64,000 nt of DNA. Source: Dermanyssus gallinae. Lineage: Eukaryota > Arthropoda > Arachnida > Mesostigmata > Dermanyssidae. Below the pieces are notes generated by a model that made no database searches, was not told where the DNA came from, and worked only from the letters and a program-made list of their open reading frames with translations. The stretch spans positions 1,288,501 to 1,352,500 of the forward strand of contig QVRM01001369.1 in NCBI GenBank assembly GCA_003439945.1. Reading direction: 5' to 3'. Positions within the stretch are counted from its first letter, which is position 1, and every line of letters begins with the position of its first letter. The translations under genes and the position numbers were made by a program. Positions 23,005-36,060 of the stretch are shown here, piece after piece.

Positions 23005-24351
23005 CCGACAACAACGTTACCTTAACCATGGCGGTGTGCTGCGGCAATCATGATGGTGATGGTGACGGGGCAGCTGCACCAACAGCAGCAGCAGCAACAA
23101 CAACGACCTGGGAGGCCTGGACAGTCGGGGACTACAGTTATGTGCTGTGTTAAGGGCAAGCAGCGGCCGCAGTGAGCGAGCGAGGCCTGCTGCTGTTGTT
23201 GTTGTTGTTGGGGCTGTTTGGGAGGCTGCTGGGGCTGTTGGGGGTGTGGGGGCGAGAAGGGCGGCCGGGGGTGCTTGATTTGTTCTGTGTGTGGTAACCC
23301 CGTGGGTGGGCGGCCCGGCCGGCGACCGGCGGACGAACATACGGACGGACGGACGAACGGGCGGTCGTCGCGTTCTGTGTGTCAGCTGTTGTGCAACCAC
23401 ACCATCGTTGAACTGCCATAGTTGTAGTCAGCGACTCGTATTCGTAGTCGGCGGCAACAGCAATTGCATTGCCTTGCTGCTGTTGCTGCTGCTGTTGCTG
23501 TAGCAGCTGGTACTGTTGCTACTGCTGCTGCTGCTACTGGAACGACTGAGGCTGTGTCTACGGTCGCAGCAATTGACGAGTGAGAAAGAGAGCCACATGC
23601 GTGGCGCGTAGGGCAAATTGGTAAGAGCAGCAGTAGCTGTGCTAGTCATATATAACAAACACTTGTACTGCTAGTAGCAGAAGTCTTGGTGTTCGGTTTT
23701 TGATGTTATTGTTGGGGTTGTTGGTTGTTGTAATTGGTCAAAACGTTCAACACTTAGCGCCGTTATGACCAGCCTAACGATGGCGGTAGTGGTGGTGGTG
23801 GTGCATTGCATTGGCACCGAGATTGGGCAGTTCTCTGTCCCCCTCGCGTTCTCTCTTTCTCTATCTTTTACTCGCTAACAGTACCTCCACCCATATCTAC
23901 CTCGGTCGCTCACTCCGTTCGTCTGTGGGGTTCGCTGTTCGAACGTCGGTACTTCGGCCCTCCGACTTCTGGACTGCTCAGCTAGGAGCGGGCAGGGGCG
24001 GCCCCCCGCCCGAACAGGTTGACGGCGCTGTCCGGTTAGGTGCCCGGTTTGGTTCACCCAATAAAGCGACGGACCGACGAAATGGCTCATTGGGCAGCGA
24101 TTTGCCTCGCTACATCGACTGAGTCTGAACGCCGACAGCAGCGGCCGCAAGGCGGCAGCAACAACAACAAACGCTGCCGCCCGACCAACCCTTGAGGCTG
24201 ATCGCATTAAAAGCAACAGAACCAAGCTTCAACGAACATCAGCCACACAGCACCTATAGTACAAAGCAACAGTAGCAATACAGCAAGACTCCATAAAACC
24301 AAGTGTAGCATTCATTTATTCTGCTTGTCGCCTAGTCAATGCGTCAATGCG

Positions 24352-24379
24352 CAACAACAACAACAACAACAACAACAAC
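24352..24379. repeat. (CAA)n microsatellite
   Basis: Nine CAA units. Confidence 0.95.
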
Positions 24380-24635
24380 TGCATCACTGGCATCATGTAA
24401 CAGGACATCAGTAACCACGATGGCCACAGCTAACAACAAACATCAAGAGCAACAACGATCACAACCACAACAGCCACAACAATACATCTTGAGCACCTCC
24501 GGACGCCCCCTGTTGACACCAGCCAGAAACACATTGAGTCCATTCTCCAAGACTTCTTGACGATGATTTCGCCGCATTCAACCGCATCATGCATCGTGGG
24601 TCAAAGCCTAACATTGATAAGCATAGTTGCGTGCA

Positions 24636-24673
24636 TATATTTATATATTTATATATATATATATATATATATA
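24636..24673. repeat. (TA)n microsatellite
   Basis: TA tract with two T-doublet interruptions, then a pure run from 24,650. Confidence 0.95.
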
Positions 24674-25212
24674 AAGCGGACAAATGTTCGAACAACAAAC
24701 GCTACAAAACTTCCAAGCTGACCAGAGTTACAGCGCAGCGCTTTGTGACCACCACTCTCCCCTGATTGATTCCGCTTGATCATCATTCAGCTATGGTGGC
24801 ATTGCGTACACAGAAGACTAACACGCCTCCCTCCATGTCCGTTCGTCCGTCCGTCCGATCATGTCTGTAACGTAGCGAGGTGGAGAGGCAGCTGGCGGCT
24901 CAAGGCAGCCAGCCGGTCGTGGTCGTGGTCGTGGGGTGTGGGGTGTGGGGTGACGTTGACGTTGTTGCTGTTGATGTTAACCGGTGCCGGTGGTAAACGG
25001 TAGTCGTTTTCTAGCTCAGAAAGTCCGGCCGCTCGGCCGCTGGCCTGCTCGCTCAATAAATAGCTCTCAACGACTTTCTACAATGGTTCAACGTTGTTCA
25101 ACGCCCAGCCGCCAGCCTCACACACGATTCAGCACGGGCGCAACAATGTGCGTGAAAACGGATTCCGTGCTCGACTCGACAGCAGCTGCCATAGCAAGCT
25201 GCACCAACAGAA

Positions 25213-25245
25213 ACAGCAGCAGCAGCAGCAGCAACAACAACAACA
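25213..25245. repeat. Compound (CAG)n(CAA)n microsatellite
   Basis: About six CAG units run directly into CAA units. One frame would encode poly-Gln, but the frames around it are short and not conserved-looking. Confidence 0.95.
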
Positions 25246-25560
25246 CCAGGCTACAGCCGTGCCGCTAGCGCGCTATTGCGATTTCGATTGCTCACTTACC
25301 AGAAAGGTGCTCACGATCTGGTCAGCTGTTGTTCGCTGTTCGATATTATTACCGGTGCCGCTATCACCACTTCTGTTGTTGTGATTGTTCACTTTATTGT
25401 TGTGATCGTTTATTCTGTTGTTGTATTGTTAGTGGTTATGTTACAATTTATATTATTATTATTAGCCAAAATCGACCGCTTTCCTCCGACAGAGAGTGTC
25501 ATTAGAATTACAGAGAGGCAACGCCAAGATGATGTTGAGTGGTCACCGACACTCAAGCCA

Positions 25561-26880
25561 TAAGAATAATATAAGCAATATTGTAGATATTATATAAGTA
25601 ATATATTGATAATTGTGATACATGTACATAATGATAAAGTAAACCCTTATTCCAAAAAAATAATTATTATTATTTTTATTTATTTTGATACATACAATTA
25701 CTCTGCAGGTACACAGCTTTACTTATTTTCTAGCTGACAGGGTGTTTTATGCATTACAACGCAAATTAAGGCAATAATGATAATATCAAGTATTTTCGCT
25801 CACTACCTCCCTAAGCCCATCCACTAATCACTACCATGAATCAGAACTGATAAGATCATATTATTAACAGTGGTTATACAGTTATTATTACACAATTACG
25901 GAGCCCAAACATAAGCCTATCTTGAGGAGGTTGCGTGTTAAAAGTGTTTAATGAATAAATAAACGAGGGCATATAGTCAGGCTTCGATGCAAATAGACCT
26001 ACGTTTCATATATGAAAGACTAACTCAGGACGCAATACCAGCTTCCGGCGTTATGTAACTGAGCGCGTTAGTTTTCACGAGGTTATTAATTATAGACAGT
26101 TACCTTAATGTTTTAAGGCAGGTATTAACATACATCTGTGATGCTTTGATCTACTAAAGTACTCACGACTAATTGTCGCTCTCTACGTTTCTGCCAGAGA
26201 AGCTGCACCGCCTAAACGAGGGCAATAGGGCGGACACGCCAATTAATTTCTACACCATATGAATCCAGTAAATTGTGACTGCTGTTTGATAAAGCTGACC
26301 TTACATGATCATGATATTGGTGCATTTTATTTTTATTATTACTATACAAGGTACAGCAACTATATGCCTTCAGATTCAACTCGAGCGCATAAATATAACT
26401 TGCTCAAAGTTCCGATTAATATGTACTTTCTGTAATATTTAATGGCAAAATCAATACTACTTAAAGCTGTTATAGGCAATGCCGTTGTACGTGTTACTTG
26501 TTTAAAGTAATGCGGTAAGCATATGGATGCCAAGTTAACCTAGCACAGGAAATTGGTCGCATGGCGCTTGCAATCAATCTGCATTCCATTAACAATATTA
26601 ATCATTTATATGTTTTGTTGCGGTTAATATTAATGCTATTTTTATTAGCTTTATCATTGTCATTATAGATAGTATTTGATTTTTTATCATTAATTGGCAA
26701 TACAATTACGTTTCTGTCATGTGAGTGGAAGCAGAATTATTTACAATATATCGGTACAACCAACCACAATTTGCATATGATTTACAGTAATAATAACAAT
26801 AACAACAACAACAACAACAATAAAAATAAAAGCGCGTTGTCATCAGAAAAGAAATCACTTTACGATTGGAATTAGTAAAC
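25561..26880. other. AT-rich sequence without genes
   Basis: AT content rises abruptly after the triplet block. Short ATT and TAA tracts are frequent, and a mixed TAA/CAA tract lies at 26,788-26,821. Nothing coding or structured was recognised. Confidence 0.6.
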
Positions 26881-26884
26881 AATC

Positions 26885-26906
26885 GTAGTAGTAGTAGTAG
26901 TAGTAG
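26885..26906. repeat. (TAG)n microsatellite
   Basis: Seven perfect GTA/TAG units. Confidence 0.95.
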
Positions 26907-28740
26907 CAGAAGGCTGCTGTTGTTGCTGTTGTGGTTGTTTAATGATGATTAGATATGAACAAGGAGCAGCGTGGTTGCCGTTGCTGCATTCAGGTTGTTT
27001 GCATTTCCGCTTTATGTCGAGCCAACCTCTGTCCGCGAGACCTCGGCCGAAATCAGCCATGGATGAAAGGTGGAAGGTAAGACTGCGTAGCGTGTGCAGT
27101 ATTTCTTGATATAGTTCTTTGTTGTTAGTTTGATTAGTCGCGGAATTTGTTTGATTCGCGTCACTCGCAGTGTTTCACGCTTCGACTGAAAAAGTCGAGT
27201 GAGGACTTTGCTCCGTTCTTCAAGCCGATCCCCCTCGAACACTTGTTGCGGTGGTTCGAAGGAGCTGTTTCGCTGTCCACGATAATGTCCATGATGTTGA
27301 CAAATGCTCACGATGCCAGAGACGCCGCCGGCAATAATCGCCGCGATCACCTCACGCTGACAACAGCTTCTTGCTGGCCAACCAGATGAATTTTTAATAC
27401 GAATTACTATTACAACAATGAGGATAGAACGACAGTGATGATGGCGAGACATGGTCAAAATGGCGATAGTGATTATGATGATGGTGATGGCGATGATGGC
27501 AATGATGGTGATGGCAATGATGTGTATGATGATGATGATGATAGCGATAGCAGCATGTATATAACGCCATCTTCGTGGTGAAGCCATGCTGCGTACGCAA
27601 ACAACAGAAGATTGAATTGTCGCAGGATGTGGGTGGCACGACGTGCTAAAAGTCAAATGCATAACGATACGATGGCACTTAGCTCCGCAGGCCCCGGAAG
27701 CACCAGTATTCGGTGGCGGTATCGGCGCATCGATGGGATGGTCGATCGTCGATCGGTTGAACGCGCACCACACGAACGCCGCTGCATTGCACTGACGCCA
27801 CCCACCCACCCACAACACGAGCATCCGAACGACGGTTCGCGTTGCCGAACGAAACCGATTCAAGATGGGCGCGGTGTCAGTGACGGGCACGACACGGCAC
27901 TGTGCCGTACCGCAGTCAATGAGTGTCGTCAGACAACGACGATGCCAAGCACGAAGACAAGAAGAGAATCATCGCCAGGCCATCGTCGACATCGAAGTCC
28001 AAATCGAAGTCGGTGCAACATTCGTTAGGTCTTCACGACGTGTGGTGCGCTACCGCGATCGCATCTTCCGTTGCAGGCGGCACGCTGCCTGCCTGCCAGC
28101 CACCGTCCGTGCCACCGTCAATCACGCCACACACTGCAGTAGACGAGGATAGTCGCTGCTTCGAAGTTACCATAACCAGCGTCTGCAGGTTCCAGCTCAA
28201 GGGCTAATTGAAGGTCAATCAATCAACGCGCGATGACCTAAAGACAAACGCTGAGGGTTCGGCGACCCCCGTGAACCAACTCAAAATTTCGACGACTGCG
28301 CGAACCGCTGAAAGTGCGGTGACCCTAAGGTGAACCGCAAGTGCGGGTAGACATTAGACCATCACTTCAAACTGCTCCTGCTGATGATCAACTTAAGCTT
28401 GCGTTCTCCCTTGTGCGGTCATCGAAATACTCCAAAACTTGCGGTCTGCACTTGTTTTCTGTGACGGGTTCACCCACAAGTCAGCCACCGAACGACGATA
28501 CAAACTTTTTCCGAGACAACGCAAAACATCAACACCAGTAATGCCAACAATAACATCAACAAAAGCACACACACACACATGGCCGCTACATAATTTATGT
28601 TCTCTCCAGGGTTGCCCGTTTCTGCTACGATGGTGATAAAAGAGTCCCCGGTATTTCATGTCAGCATGAATGTGTCCGATGCTAAATCGACGGACGTTTT
28701 CTTGGAGGTGGTCCAGGATGACAGAGCAACAGATACGGGG
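26907..28740. other. GC-richer sequence with ATG/GAT tracts, no gene recognised
   Basis: A 292-codon minus-strand frame spans 27,012-27,890, but its middle third is an Ile-rich translation of the imperfect (GAT/ATG)n tract at about 27,430-27,560, and the rest has no recognisable domain. Its C-terminal third (about 27,140-27,370) is also open on the opposite strand. I consider it non-coding, though it is the longest frame in the window. Confidence 0.4.
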
Positions 28741-28752
28741 GGGGGGGGGGGG
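28737..28752. repeat. Poly-G run
   Basis: Sixteen G bases, followed by a purine-rich stretch. Confidence 0.95.
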
Positions 28753-31700
28753 AGAAGAGGGTGGGAACTCACGGCAACATGAATGGTAATAATAACTTTT
28801 GTTGACCCCCGTCACTCAAGGCCGCGGGCGGTGAATAGCAAAACACACATCACTATCTAGACTGGCACAGTCATTCCACTTCCTACAATTTATGGCTACA
28901 GTATGCATCTGTGTACAGTCTGTGTACGTATTTGACCATGCATGGACGCTGTGTGTCCTGTGTGGTATCTGCTTATATCTCGTTATATGTGTACGCATAT
29001 AACATATCATCGTATATTGATACTGTTTGTCTCTGTATATGGAAGATAGATTTCCCGGACGTCCCTCATCTGCGCGTATCCTCATGTAAATGTGTTTCAC
29101 ACGTGTATACGCGTTTTCCGTGCATGCCAGAAAATGAAGACGGAGAAAGATAGAGAATAGTAGGCGAAGATGCGCATACGTCGACTAGAAGTGTTTTGTT
29201 GATCTCGGTTAATAATGGCATGAAATGGCCGCTATGAACATAGACAAACGTATGTTGATCCATTACTCTATAAGCGTGTGATGCTCGAGTGGCAATGGCA
29301 TTTAATTCAAATCGTGGACGAGTCTGTATTCGATTCGTCCCACTAGCTCTGTGAAATACAATACGCTATTCGTGTAGTGTTTGAGGTTGCTTTCCACGCT
29401 ACCAGTTAGTCTTCAGAGGCCCAGGTAGTGTCACGCTCGCCTACGCCTGAATTAAGGCAGTCTGATATACTTGTCTAGCTGGTATCTAGTTGGATATTGA
29501 CTTGCTGTCACACGTTCTTGCATAACGATGCAAATAGAGGCGCAATAATGGCATAGTAGTCTCTGACCAGCTAACGCTAAGAACAAATCAGTTTGATTAT
29601 GCTTAGAACTTTTGCCTCAGGAACTTTGAAGGTGATGGCCACCACCGCGTTTCCCGGGAGTCGCATAGAGATTGAGGTTAAGTGGGTTCAAAGTAGTTTT
29701 TAGGCTAATAGTATTTACTCGAAATAATTGACGCCGAAATAGTTGGGCGTATATAAATATTAAAATTGATTACCGATCTAGCTAGGCGTTGCACTGTACC
29801 CGACCTGGCGATGTTTCTTGTCGAAATCCACAAGCAGATCGTGCCTGCGCTTTTATTTCGATTTCTGGTGACGATGATCCCATGTTTAGCTGGAGTCGCG
29901 GCGTCAAGCTAGCTGTGACGGACACATCAATGCAACATTCTATTATCTGCCATCATAACATCTGTTATTACCTGTTGCAACAACTGGCAGAAGCATAGGT
30001 AGACTTCGCCAATACCATATTATTACGAGTTCGTGTGTCATGTGAAAAAAACAGAACCCCCCCCATAGCGCGAGATCTTGTCAAAGTGTGCAATCTCACG
30101 GGTAGCGTAGATACATATATAACACACTTCGTGTAGTCAAATGGATAATCAATTGCATTCAACTGCACAGCCCTGAGTCTGCCTTTTGAGAAAAATGGGC
30201 TGCGAAAGAATTCACGTAACTGCTACAATGTCAGCAAATGCTACAGAAAGTGAAGTATGCATAATAGAAATTCAGCGGTGATAGATACAGAGACGCTGAT
30301 ATCGCCACAAACTGTTCCGGGTATAACTTCAAACAAGTCAGAGGAGGCAGGCAGTTTCGGGAATGCACACGGGAACATCTGATATCCAGGAGATGGGTCA
30401 GACGTGTATGTCCTTGTCGAGTATCCGTTACTCCCTGTGTTTAGCTTGAAGAGAAAATTTAGTATATGATTGTCAGTGCTTGCCATCGACACGACAAAAC
30501 GGTAGTAGATACAATGTCGATCGTAAGATTGTGATTACATCGTTAACGACCTGATTTAATTTCTAGATACTTGGAAAAATAGACGTGTATCGCATGAAGA
30601 TGTTATAATGTAAATAGCTTTATAGATATAAACCTCATTAATAAATAATTATTTTCCTTCGAACATTGAATTGAAATGTAGATATAAAAGTGTAAGAATT
30701 TGTTTATTAGTACAGTTAGTTCATTTTTCGCCTCACTCTTATTTTAAATTGCGTGGGATTTTAAACTAAATGTTATTAAATAGGTATCTATTAAGTCATA
30801 ATTTTTCCATCGATATAAAAAAGGCGTTTTATTTAAATTGAGGTTTTTGGAATGTATACAGAACCCTGCCAACTCTAAACTTATATAATATGCATGCTAA
30901 CGAACAGATACTGCTAGATTGTTGCTTGTCTGTAGCGACTTACCTTAGCTAGTGATAAAATATTTTCTGAAGAGTCAATATCTTAACTATTGCGAGTTTG
31001 TGCTGAGTGTTATTTGGCACTTCAACAATTGGTGTTTTAGTCAATAGAAGAACTTTTGTCACGTGACCTCAGAGAACGAATTTGCTAAATTTAGACTTAA
31101 ATTTTAGCGCTAGCCTGTGCGCTACGTGTTCTAGTGCATAGCCTACACCTAAACGCTGGCCGTTGCAATCTATCGCTAGTGTTGTTAACCGGTGTCGTCG
31201 ACAGTATCGTATACGTGTATGTAGAGTTCCGTATCCATGCTTATATTCTACCAATAGCTAAAGCATTTTCCAAACGGTTTGTATGCATTTTTCACTCTTT
31301 AATTATCTCAAGAATAATGTCCGCGTAAATGACTTAATGAGGAATTCAATTAGCATTCACCTTGCGGCCTCTAGATCTTTCAACATGACTCCAAAACGTC
31401 TAGCCTTTGGTATTATAGTTCCAGCGGGCGTAGACGTGGCGTACCTACTTCACGAATGATCGAATTAATTTATTCATCATTTCAGATGATGAGCAAACGA
31501 TCACGCGATGTGTCGTCCTTGAACTTCAGGCGCTCCGACGTGCCGCAATATTTTTCTTCGTTAAAGCCTTTTATCCTGCTCACCCAGCTTTGAGCGCTCT
31601 GATCAAGGTCGTCAATTTAATTATTCGCATCTAGACTAGCCGCCCTGCTGGTCACAATATATAGAGAAAACATTGAACGATTAGCTGTACAAGGGTGTTG

Positions 31701-33240
31701 ATTTGTTGATCTCAACCAGGGCTACAATTTAAATAGGCATTATTATTTTCTCTCTGCTTGCTCCTCTGCCACGGCAATAAATGTGTTGATGACCCTTTGC
31801 CCAAAAGTATCCTATAAATGCCACTGCCAGGGCAATAAATGTGGTAAACTATCTTAGACCCTGATCTCAAAATGGCAATCACCGCAGGCACCAGAAATGG
31901 CGAGCATGACTGCATAGTTACGACCAGAAGTCGTCGTCGCATCGAAGGGGGCGAAATAAATTAAGATACGTTTGAACGCAGATAGGTGAAATATTGGTGA
32001 CAGTACAAATAAAGAGTACGTACGCAGCAGACATCACGTGGGGCGAACCCTTACGCGCAAACACACAGTTCGGCTTCAACAACACCGTTGTCAAGTAATT
32101 TGCGCACATGATACGATCATCTTTATGTTAGATATGTCGCAATTCTAGAAGAAAAATCGACTCTAAGAAAGTTATCTAACGCAAAACATTGCGGCAGCGG
32201 ATGTATGGGCATGCATTTTCTCAGACAATTCCCATGATTTTATTTCTGATTAAACAAATAATTCTAACTTTGATTTAGTGCTTTGCTCCGGCGCATTTTT
32301 ATAGCCCTTGGTTATTCCAGGGTAATATAAAAATTAATTTTTCCTTTCTTTCAAAGCGGTAGTGCATCGTTTTTATAAATAGCTGATTCATAAGAAGTCG
32401 CGTTACTTTGCCTTGCGTAACGATTTAAAAATTGTATTACACAATACATTTCTTATAGGGCGTTGTAAAATGTTTATATGTGTATATATATATATATATA
32501 TACATGGTCTAGATATTTGCCGTTTGAGTAACTTTAATATCGTTTACCTTATTACTATCGCATATTTTAGTTTTATTGAATTATGGTACCGTTCATCCCC
32601 AAAGAGACGCCACTCGCCTACTGACTTCCGAGCAATAAATGTCGGAAATTTGTGGATGTATGATTTGCTTGACAGGCTTATATATACATCTAAATACATA
32701 TGCCACCCTTTTTATATCAGGACGCTTAGAGCGGCAGCATATGCGAACACGTTGAGTTATCCAGGGTTTTCCCAACAATCATTGTGACAGAATGGTGGCT
32801 GACTCTCAGCGGTATGGTTATCACCTATTCCTAAATCTTTCTTCGCGCCCCCTCAATGTTCGCCATTGTGCGGCTCTACTTCGAGACTATACATAAGAAG
32901 GAAATCTTAGGAACAACCTGTTTATTAATCAAAGCTGACTACCCCATATGATGTATGTGCAAATCTGGTGTGGTTTACGACCTAACACAGTGTTATGAAC
33001 GCTAAGCGAGAGAGAGAGAGGGGGGGGGGTGAGAGAATGAGTGCTACTCTTTCGGAACCCTGACATACCAAGCCCTCGTAGCAGCGCTCTATTTGCTCAT
33101 GTCAAACAAACGACCACTACTTAATGTGTATGATTCACGAGAGTCTTGCTACGCCCAACACATACAACAAAAAAGAACTACGTTCAACAACACGACAATA
33201 ATTCTGAATAATATCAGCATGGTCATAAGTCAAGACTGGT
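28753..33240. other. Unassigned sequence
   Basis: No gene was recognised over 4.5 kb. Notable small items are a tRNA-like scrap near 29,280-29,340 (an A-box-like GCTCGAGTGGC and a B-box-like TATTCGATTC, no cloverleaf), a direct repeat of about 20 bp at 31,767-31,786 and 31,824-31,843, a (TA)n at 32,483-32,502, and a GA/G run near 33,008-33,029. The region 30.5-31.0 kb is AT-rich. Confidence 0.45.
32483..32502. repeat. (TA)n microsatellite
   Basis: Ten TA units. Confidence 0.97.
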
Positions 33241-34060
33241 AAAGCAGTGCCCGCGGTTGCTGCTGCTGCTGTGTTTGTTAGCCCAATTGTTGTTGTTTCT
33301 TTTTTGTGCTAGCACAACGGTGTTCCTACTAGTAGTAGGTTATAAGAAAGGACGTTGGCCATTAGCGTTGGCCGACCGCCGACCACCGGGCCGGCCCATG
33401 AAAGGGTCCTTGGCGGTGGCTTCAGCCCAAATGCTGGACAGCCGGATGAGGAGACCTTCGTCGTAGCCGCACTTGTTGACGTCATACGTTAGTAGACGGC
33501 GATCCCGGTCGTCGGAAGCCGCCGAATAATCGACTGACCCGCTTACAACGACAACAGCAGCAGCAGCAACAACAACTTTGCCCGCTCAGGGACAGCTAGA
33601 CCGCCCTGTGTCTCTTACGCCTTCTCGGTTAAGCCCTGCACGTAGCCCCCCTTGTTGTGCTCGTCGTCATAGCTTCAGTACGTCACGTCTAGACCGAAGA
33701 GCTTTTTTTCTTCATCTTTACAGTCTCTTTTCTGTCGTCCTCGCCACAAATGAATAGGTTTACACTCTTTCTCCCCCCGCCTCCGTCTAAGAAAAGACGA
33801 AGTAGCGGCAGAACAACGCTCTACATCCATATGCGCCACACAGTTGAGCGTCATATAATGTGCCACTAAAATGGCATTTTTGCACCTGCGACTGAAACGT
33901 CCCAGTTTTTACCTCTATGTAATTCCTCTCGGCACGGGAGCGGTAGCCATTACCTCAGGTTGCGTCAGTGGGAAACCAATCATAGCCAAACCTTCATGTA
34001 AGGTTACGGTTTGGCTAGTCAGAGTCACCATATGTCACCATTTCGTCGCGGTCTTAATCT
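33241..34060. other. GC-richer sequence with short triplet tracts
   Basis: CTG, TTG and CAG tracts at 33,256-33,300 and 33,552-33,575. No coding similarity seen. It contains the hairpin at 33,983-34,017. Confidence 0.5.
33983..34017. repeat. Hairpin with a competing inner stem
   Basis: TAGCCAAACC at 33,983-33,992 is perfectly complementary to GGTTTGGCTA at 34,008-34,017. Within it, AACCTT and AAGGTT can form an alternative short stem that would exclude part of the outer one. Confidence 0.8.
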
Positions 34061-35400
34061 AGATCATATTCATATATGGGCTTTCTTCGGAGAGAGAAGT
34101 TAGTAGCAGGACAATACTTCTTCTGAATCGACACAATCAGAAATGAAAGAAGAGCGAGTTCTCCGTCGTAGTGTCCCCGCATGCGTGTCAAATGAACTTA
34201 CTTAAGCCCACATTAGGACGAGTTGTAGCTATTATTGTGCGCTTCATCGGGATTTCGTTGGTCAAAGCAAGACTATGTTATCTAGTCGCATCCACACGAG
34301 TAGTTTGAAAAACGTCGGAAATAGATCAATCGTTTAATGACAACACTATGTTTGTTTGCGTACGGTTAGAATAGTACTTTGTTACTTCTGTTAAACGGCC
34401 AATAGAGCAAAGTGCCTCACGGCCGCTCCGAAAAAGTGTGACAGATATTTACGTCTAAGTAATAAATAGTTGGCGGTGTATCCTTAGGATCATTGAGTCG
34501 CGTATGGCAATTATACTCGATCATTATTTCGTGAAACCCATTTCCTGTACATCCTGTACATTCATATTGAAAGCTATTTATTGCAAGCCTAGTAACAGAG
34601 TACCTATTTTAGCAATAGTTAGTGGTCATTGCTCTAGTCCCATTAAAAAACGCCAATTAACATCCGCAAACCTATAATAACTTAATATATGTATATAAAG
34701 AAGTTCTCCTTCTATATAAATATAGAATAAGAACTTCTTTAATCACTGTAATATACATATAACCAGCCAGGTAGCCGATCACTCTTAGCCTCGGCAGTTG
34801 TGGTGACTAAATAATATGATAGCTGATAACACGCCGCCATCAACGACACTTCGGCGATCTGCAGGCGAATTTCAGGACAACATTCAAGACCCTAGCTGAC
34901 CCTCCAGAGACGACGTCTGACGTATCGATTACCCTTTTCAAGAATGGCCAGATCCTAGTTTAGAACGGCAACGTGATCGGCTTTCTTATACGTATTGCAA
35001 TTGCGGCCGTGCTGTATCTTAGCCTTGATTTACAGCCACGCTTGCTAACAGAACATTATTTAGCTCGTTGTCATTCTCACAATTTTTCGCCTGATTCTCT
35101 CATGGAAATTCCGTGTTAGACCCGAATGCCGATTGGCGTTGCTAGTTAATAAGTATTGACGACCAAGCCTACGAGAGCAACATAACAACCCCAAAGTTCA
35201 CCAATTGGCCAACTGTGTCGCTTCTGTTGTGTGCATTTCCATCATTGAAGAAATTGATTTTCGTTTATTGATTAATCTGCTGTACATGAGCGAAACACAC
35301 ATAAGCAAACGAAGGAGCTTCCTCTGAATATGGGAACAAGAGCGAGAGAGTAGCATGCTGTCAGCTGTAATTACATAACACACACAATTCATTCTGTGCT
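34061..35400. other. Unassigned sequence
   Basis: No gene recognised. A plus-strand frame around 34,890-34,955 reads smoothly for a short distance (TLADPPETTSDVSITLFKNG) before a stop, with no family match. It contains the long hairpin at 34,686-34,761. Confidence 0.45.
34686..34761. repeat. Long imperfect hairpin
   Basis: The core arms at 34,696-34,717 and 34,720-34,741 pair almost completely around a 2-nt spacer, with one internal 2-nt mismatch; AAAGAAGTTCT pairs with AGAACTTCTTT. Flanking TATATGTATAT and ATATACATATA can extend the stem past an asymmetric interior loop. It is too short for a classical MITE. Confidence 0.8.
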
Positions 35401-35454
35401 ATTCTGAAGGTGAAAAGCCGTAGCTGCAACGCTAACGCTAGGGTTTCGATGTCG

Positions 35455-35605
35455 ATCAAGTGTAGCAGCAGCAGCAGTAATAGCAGTTGTTGTTGTTGCT
35501 GTTGCGACTTCTGCTGCCGCCATCCCCGTTATTGCTGCTGTTATGTGTTGTTGTTGTTAGCGTTGTTGTTGTTGTTTTGTTGTTGTTGTTGTTGTTGCCG
35601 TTGTT
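35455..35605. repeat. Mixed CAG/TTG/CTG triplet tract
   Basis: Starts with CAG units and switches to GTT/GCT units. Translations are poly-Cys, Val or Leu. Confidence 0.9.
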
Positions 35606-35724
35606 CTATTACGTTACTTGGTCAAGTGAGTCAGATAAATCCGGCGGATACTGTTGCGTAAAACTGGATGGGCGCGGTTCGGTGCCGCGCAAGGACAGGC
35701 CGTCGTCTACAGATAGTTGTCTGC

Positions 35725-36060
35725 AGCTCCGCCCACACCCCCTCGCTTTGCTTCGCTTCTGTTGTTCCGTCTCCCCTACGTTCGGCCTGTCCCCCCTCCA
35801 CCCACTCTCTCTCTCCCGGCTTTCTTAAGCTTCTTCTACCTGCCCCCCCACCCCCCACTCTCTTCGCCCGCCTCTCTCGCTCTTCTTCATATACCTACCG
35901 CCCTTCTACTCTCCCCCGCTTATCTCTCCTTCTCTCTTTGCGCTCTCCCTTCACTCTCTGGCGTTCTTTCTCCCTCTTTCCCTATCGTTAGCATTGCGTT
36001 GCTGCGCTGGTTCTTGTCGCAGCTGGTTCTTGCCTCGATTGCCGTATTTCTTCCCATTTA
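35725..36060. repeat. Polypyrimidine-rich tract
   Basis: The plus strand is strongly C/T biased, with runs such as CTCTCTCTCTCCC and CCTGCCCCCCCACCCCCC. Four overlapping open frames here are Pro/Ser/Leu/Phe translations of this bias and not genes. Confidence 0.85.

Larger units (their letters stand above)
17791..25560. repeat. GC-richer block crowded with triplet repeats
   Basis: This 7.8-kb stretch alternates moderately GC-rich unique sequence with many imperfect triplet tracts: CAA, CAG, GTC/GAC, TTG, CTG, CAT/ATG. The open frames seen here are poly-Thr, Asn, Gln, Ser, Val or Leu translations of these tracts. Tetranucleotide runs of CGGA or its complement lie near 23,340 and 24,845. No exon with recognisable protein similarity was found. 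Such blocks may be introns, UTRs or regulatory DNA of a long gene, but nothing in the sequence decides this. Confidence 0.7.

Noticed and set aside
27012..27890. 292-codon minus-strand open frame, the longest in the window
   Set aside because: The central Ile-rich third is a translated GAT/ATG tract, the flanks match nothing I know, and other frames over the same DNA are also open.
29280..29345. tRNA-like sequence with A- and B-box-like words
   Set aside because: No cloverleaf can be drawn, and the B-box-like word is imperfect.
32593..32787. Gypsy-like RT words (DFRAIN, DLLDRL) in a plus-strand frame
   Set aside because: Spacing between the words is wrong and no YxDD or other RT motif follows; treated as chance.
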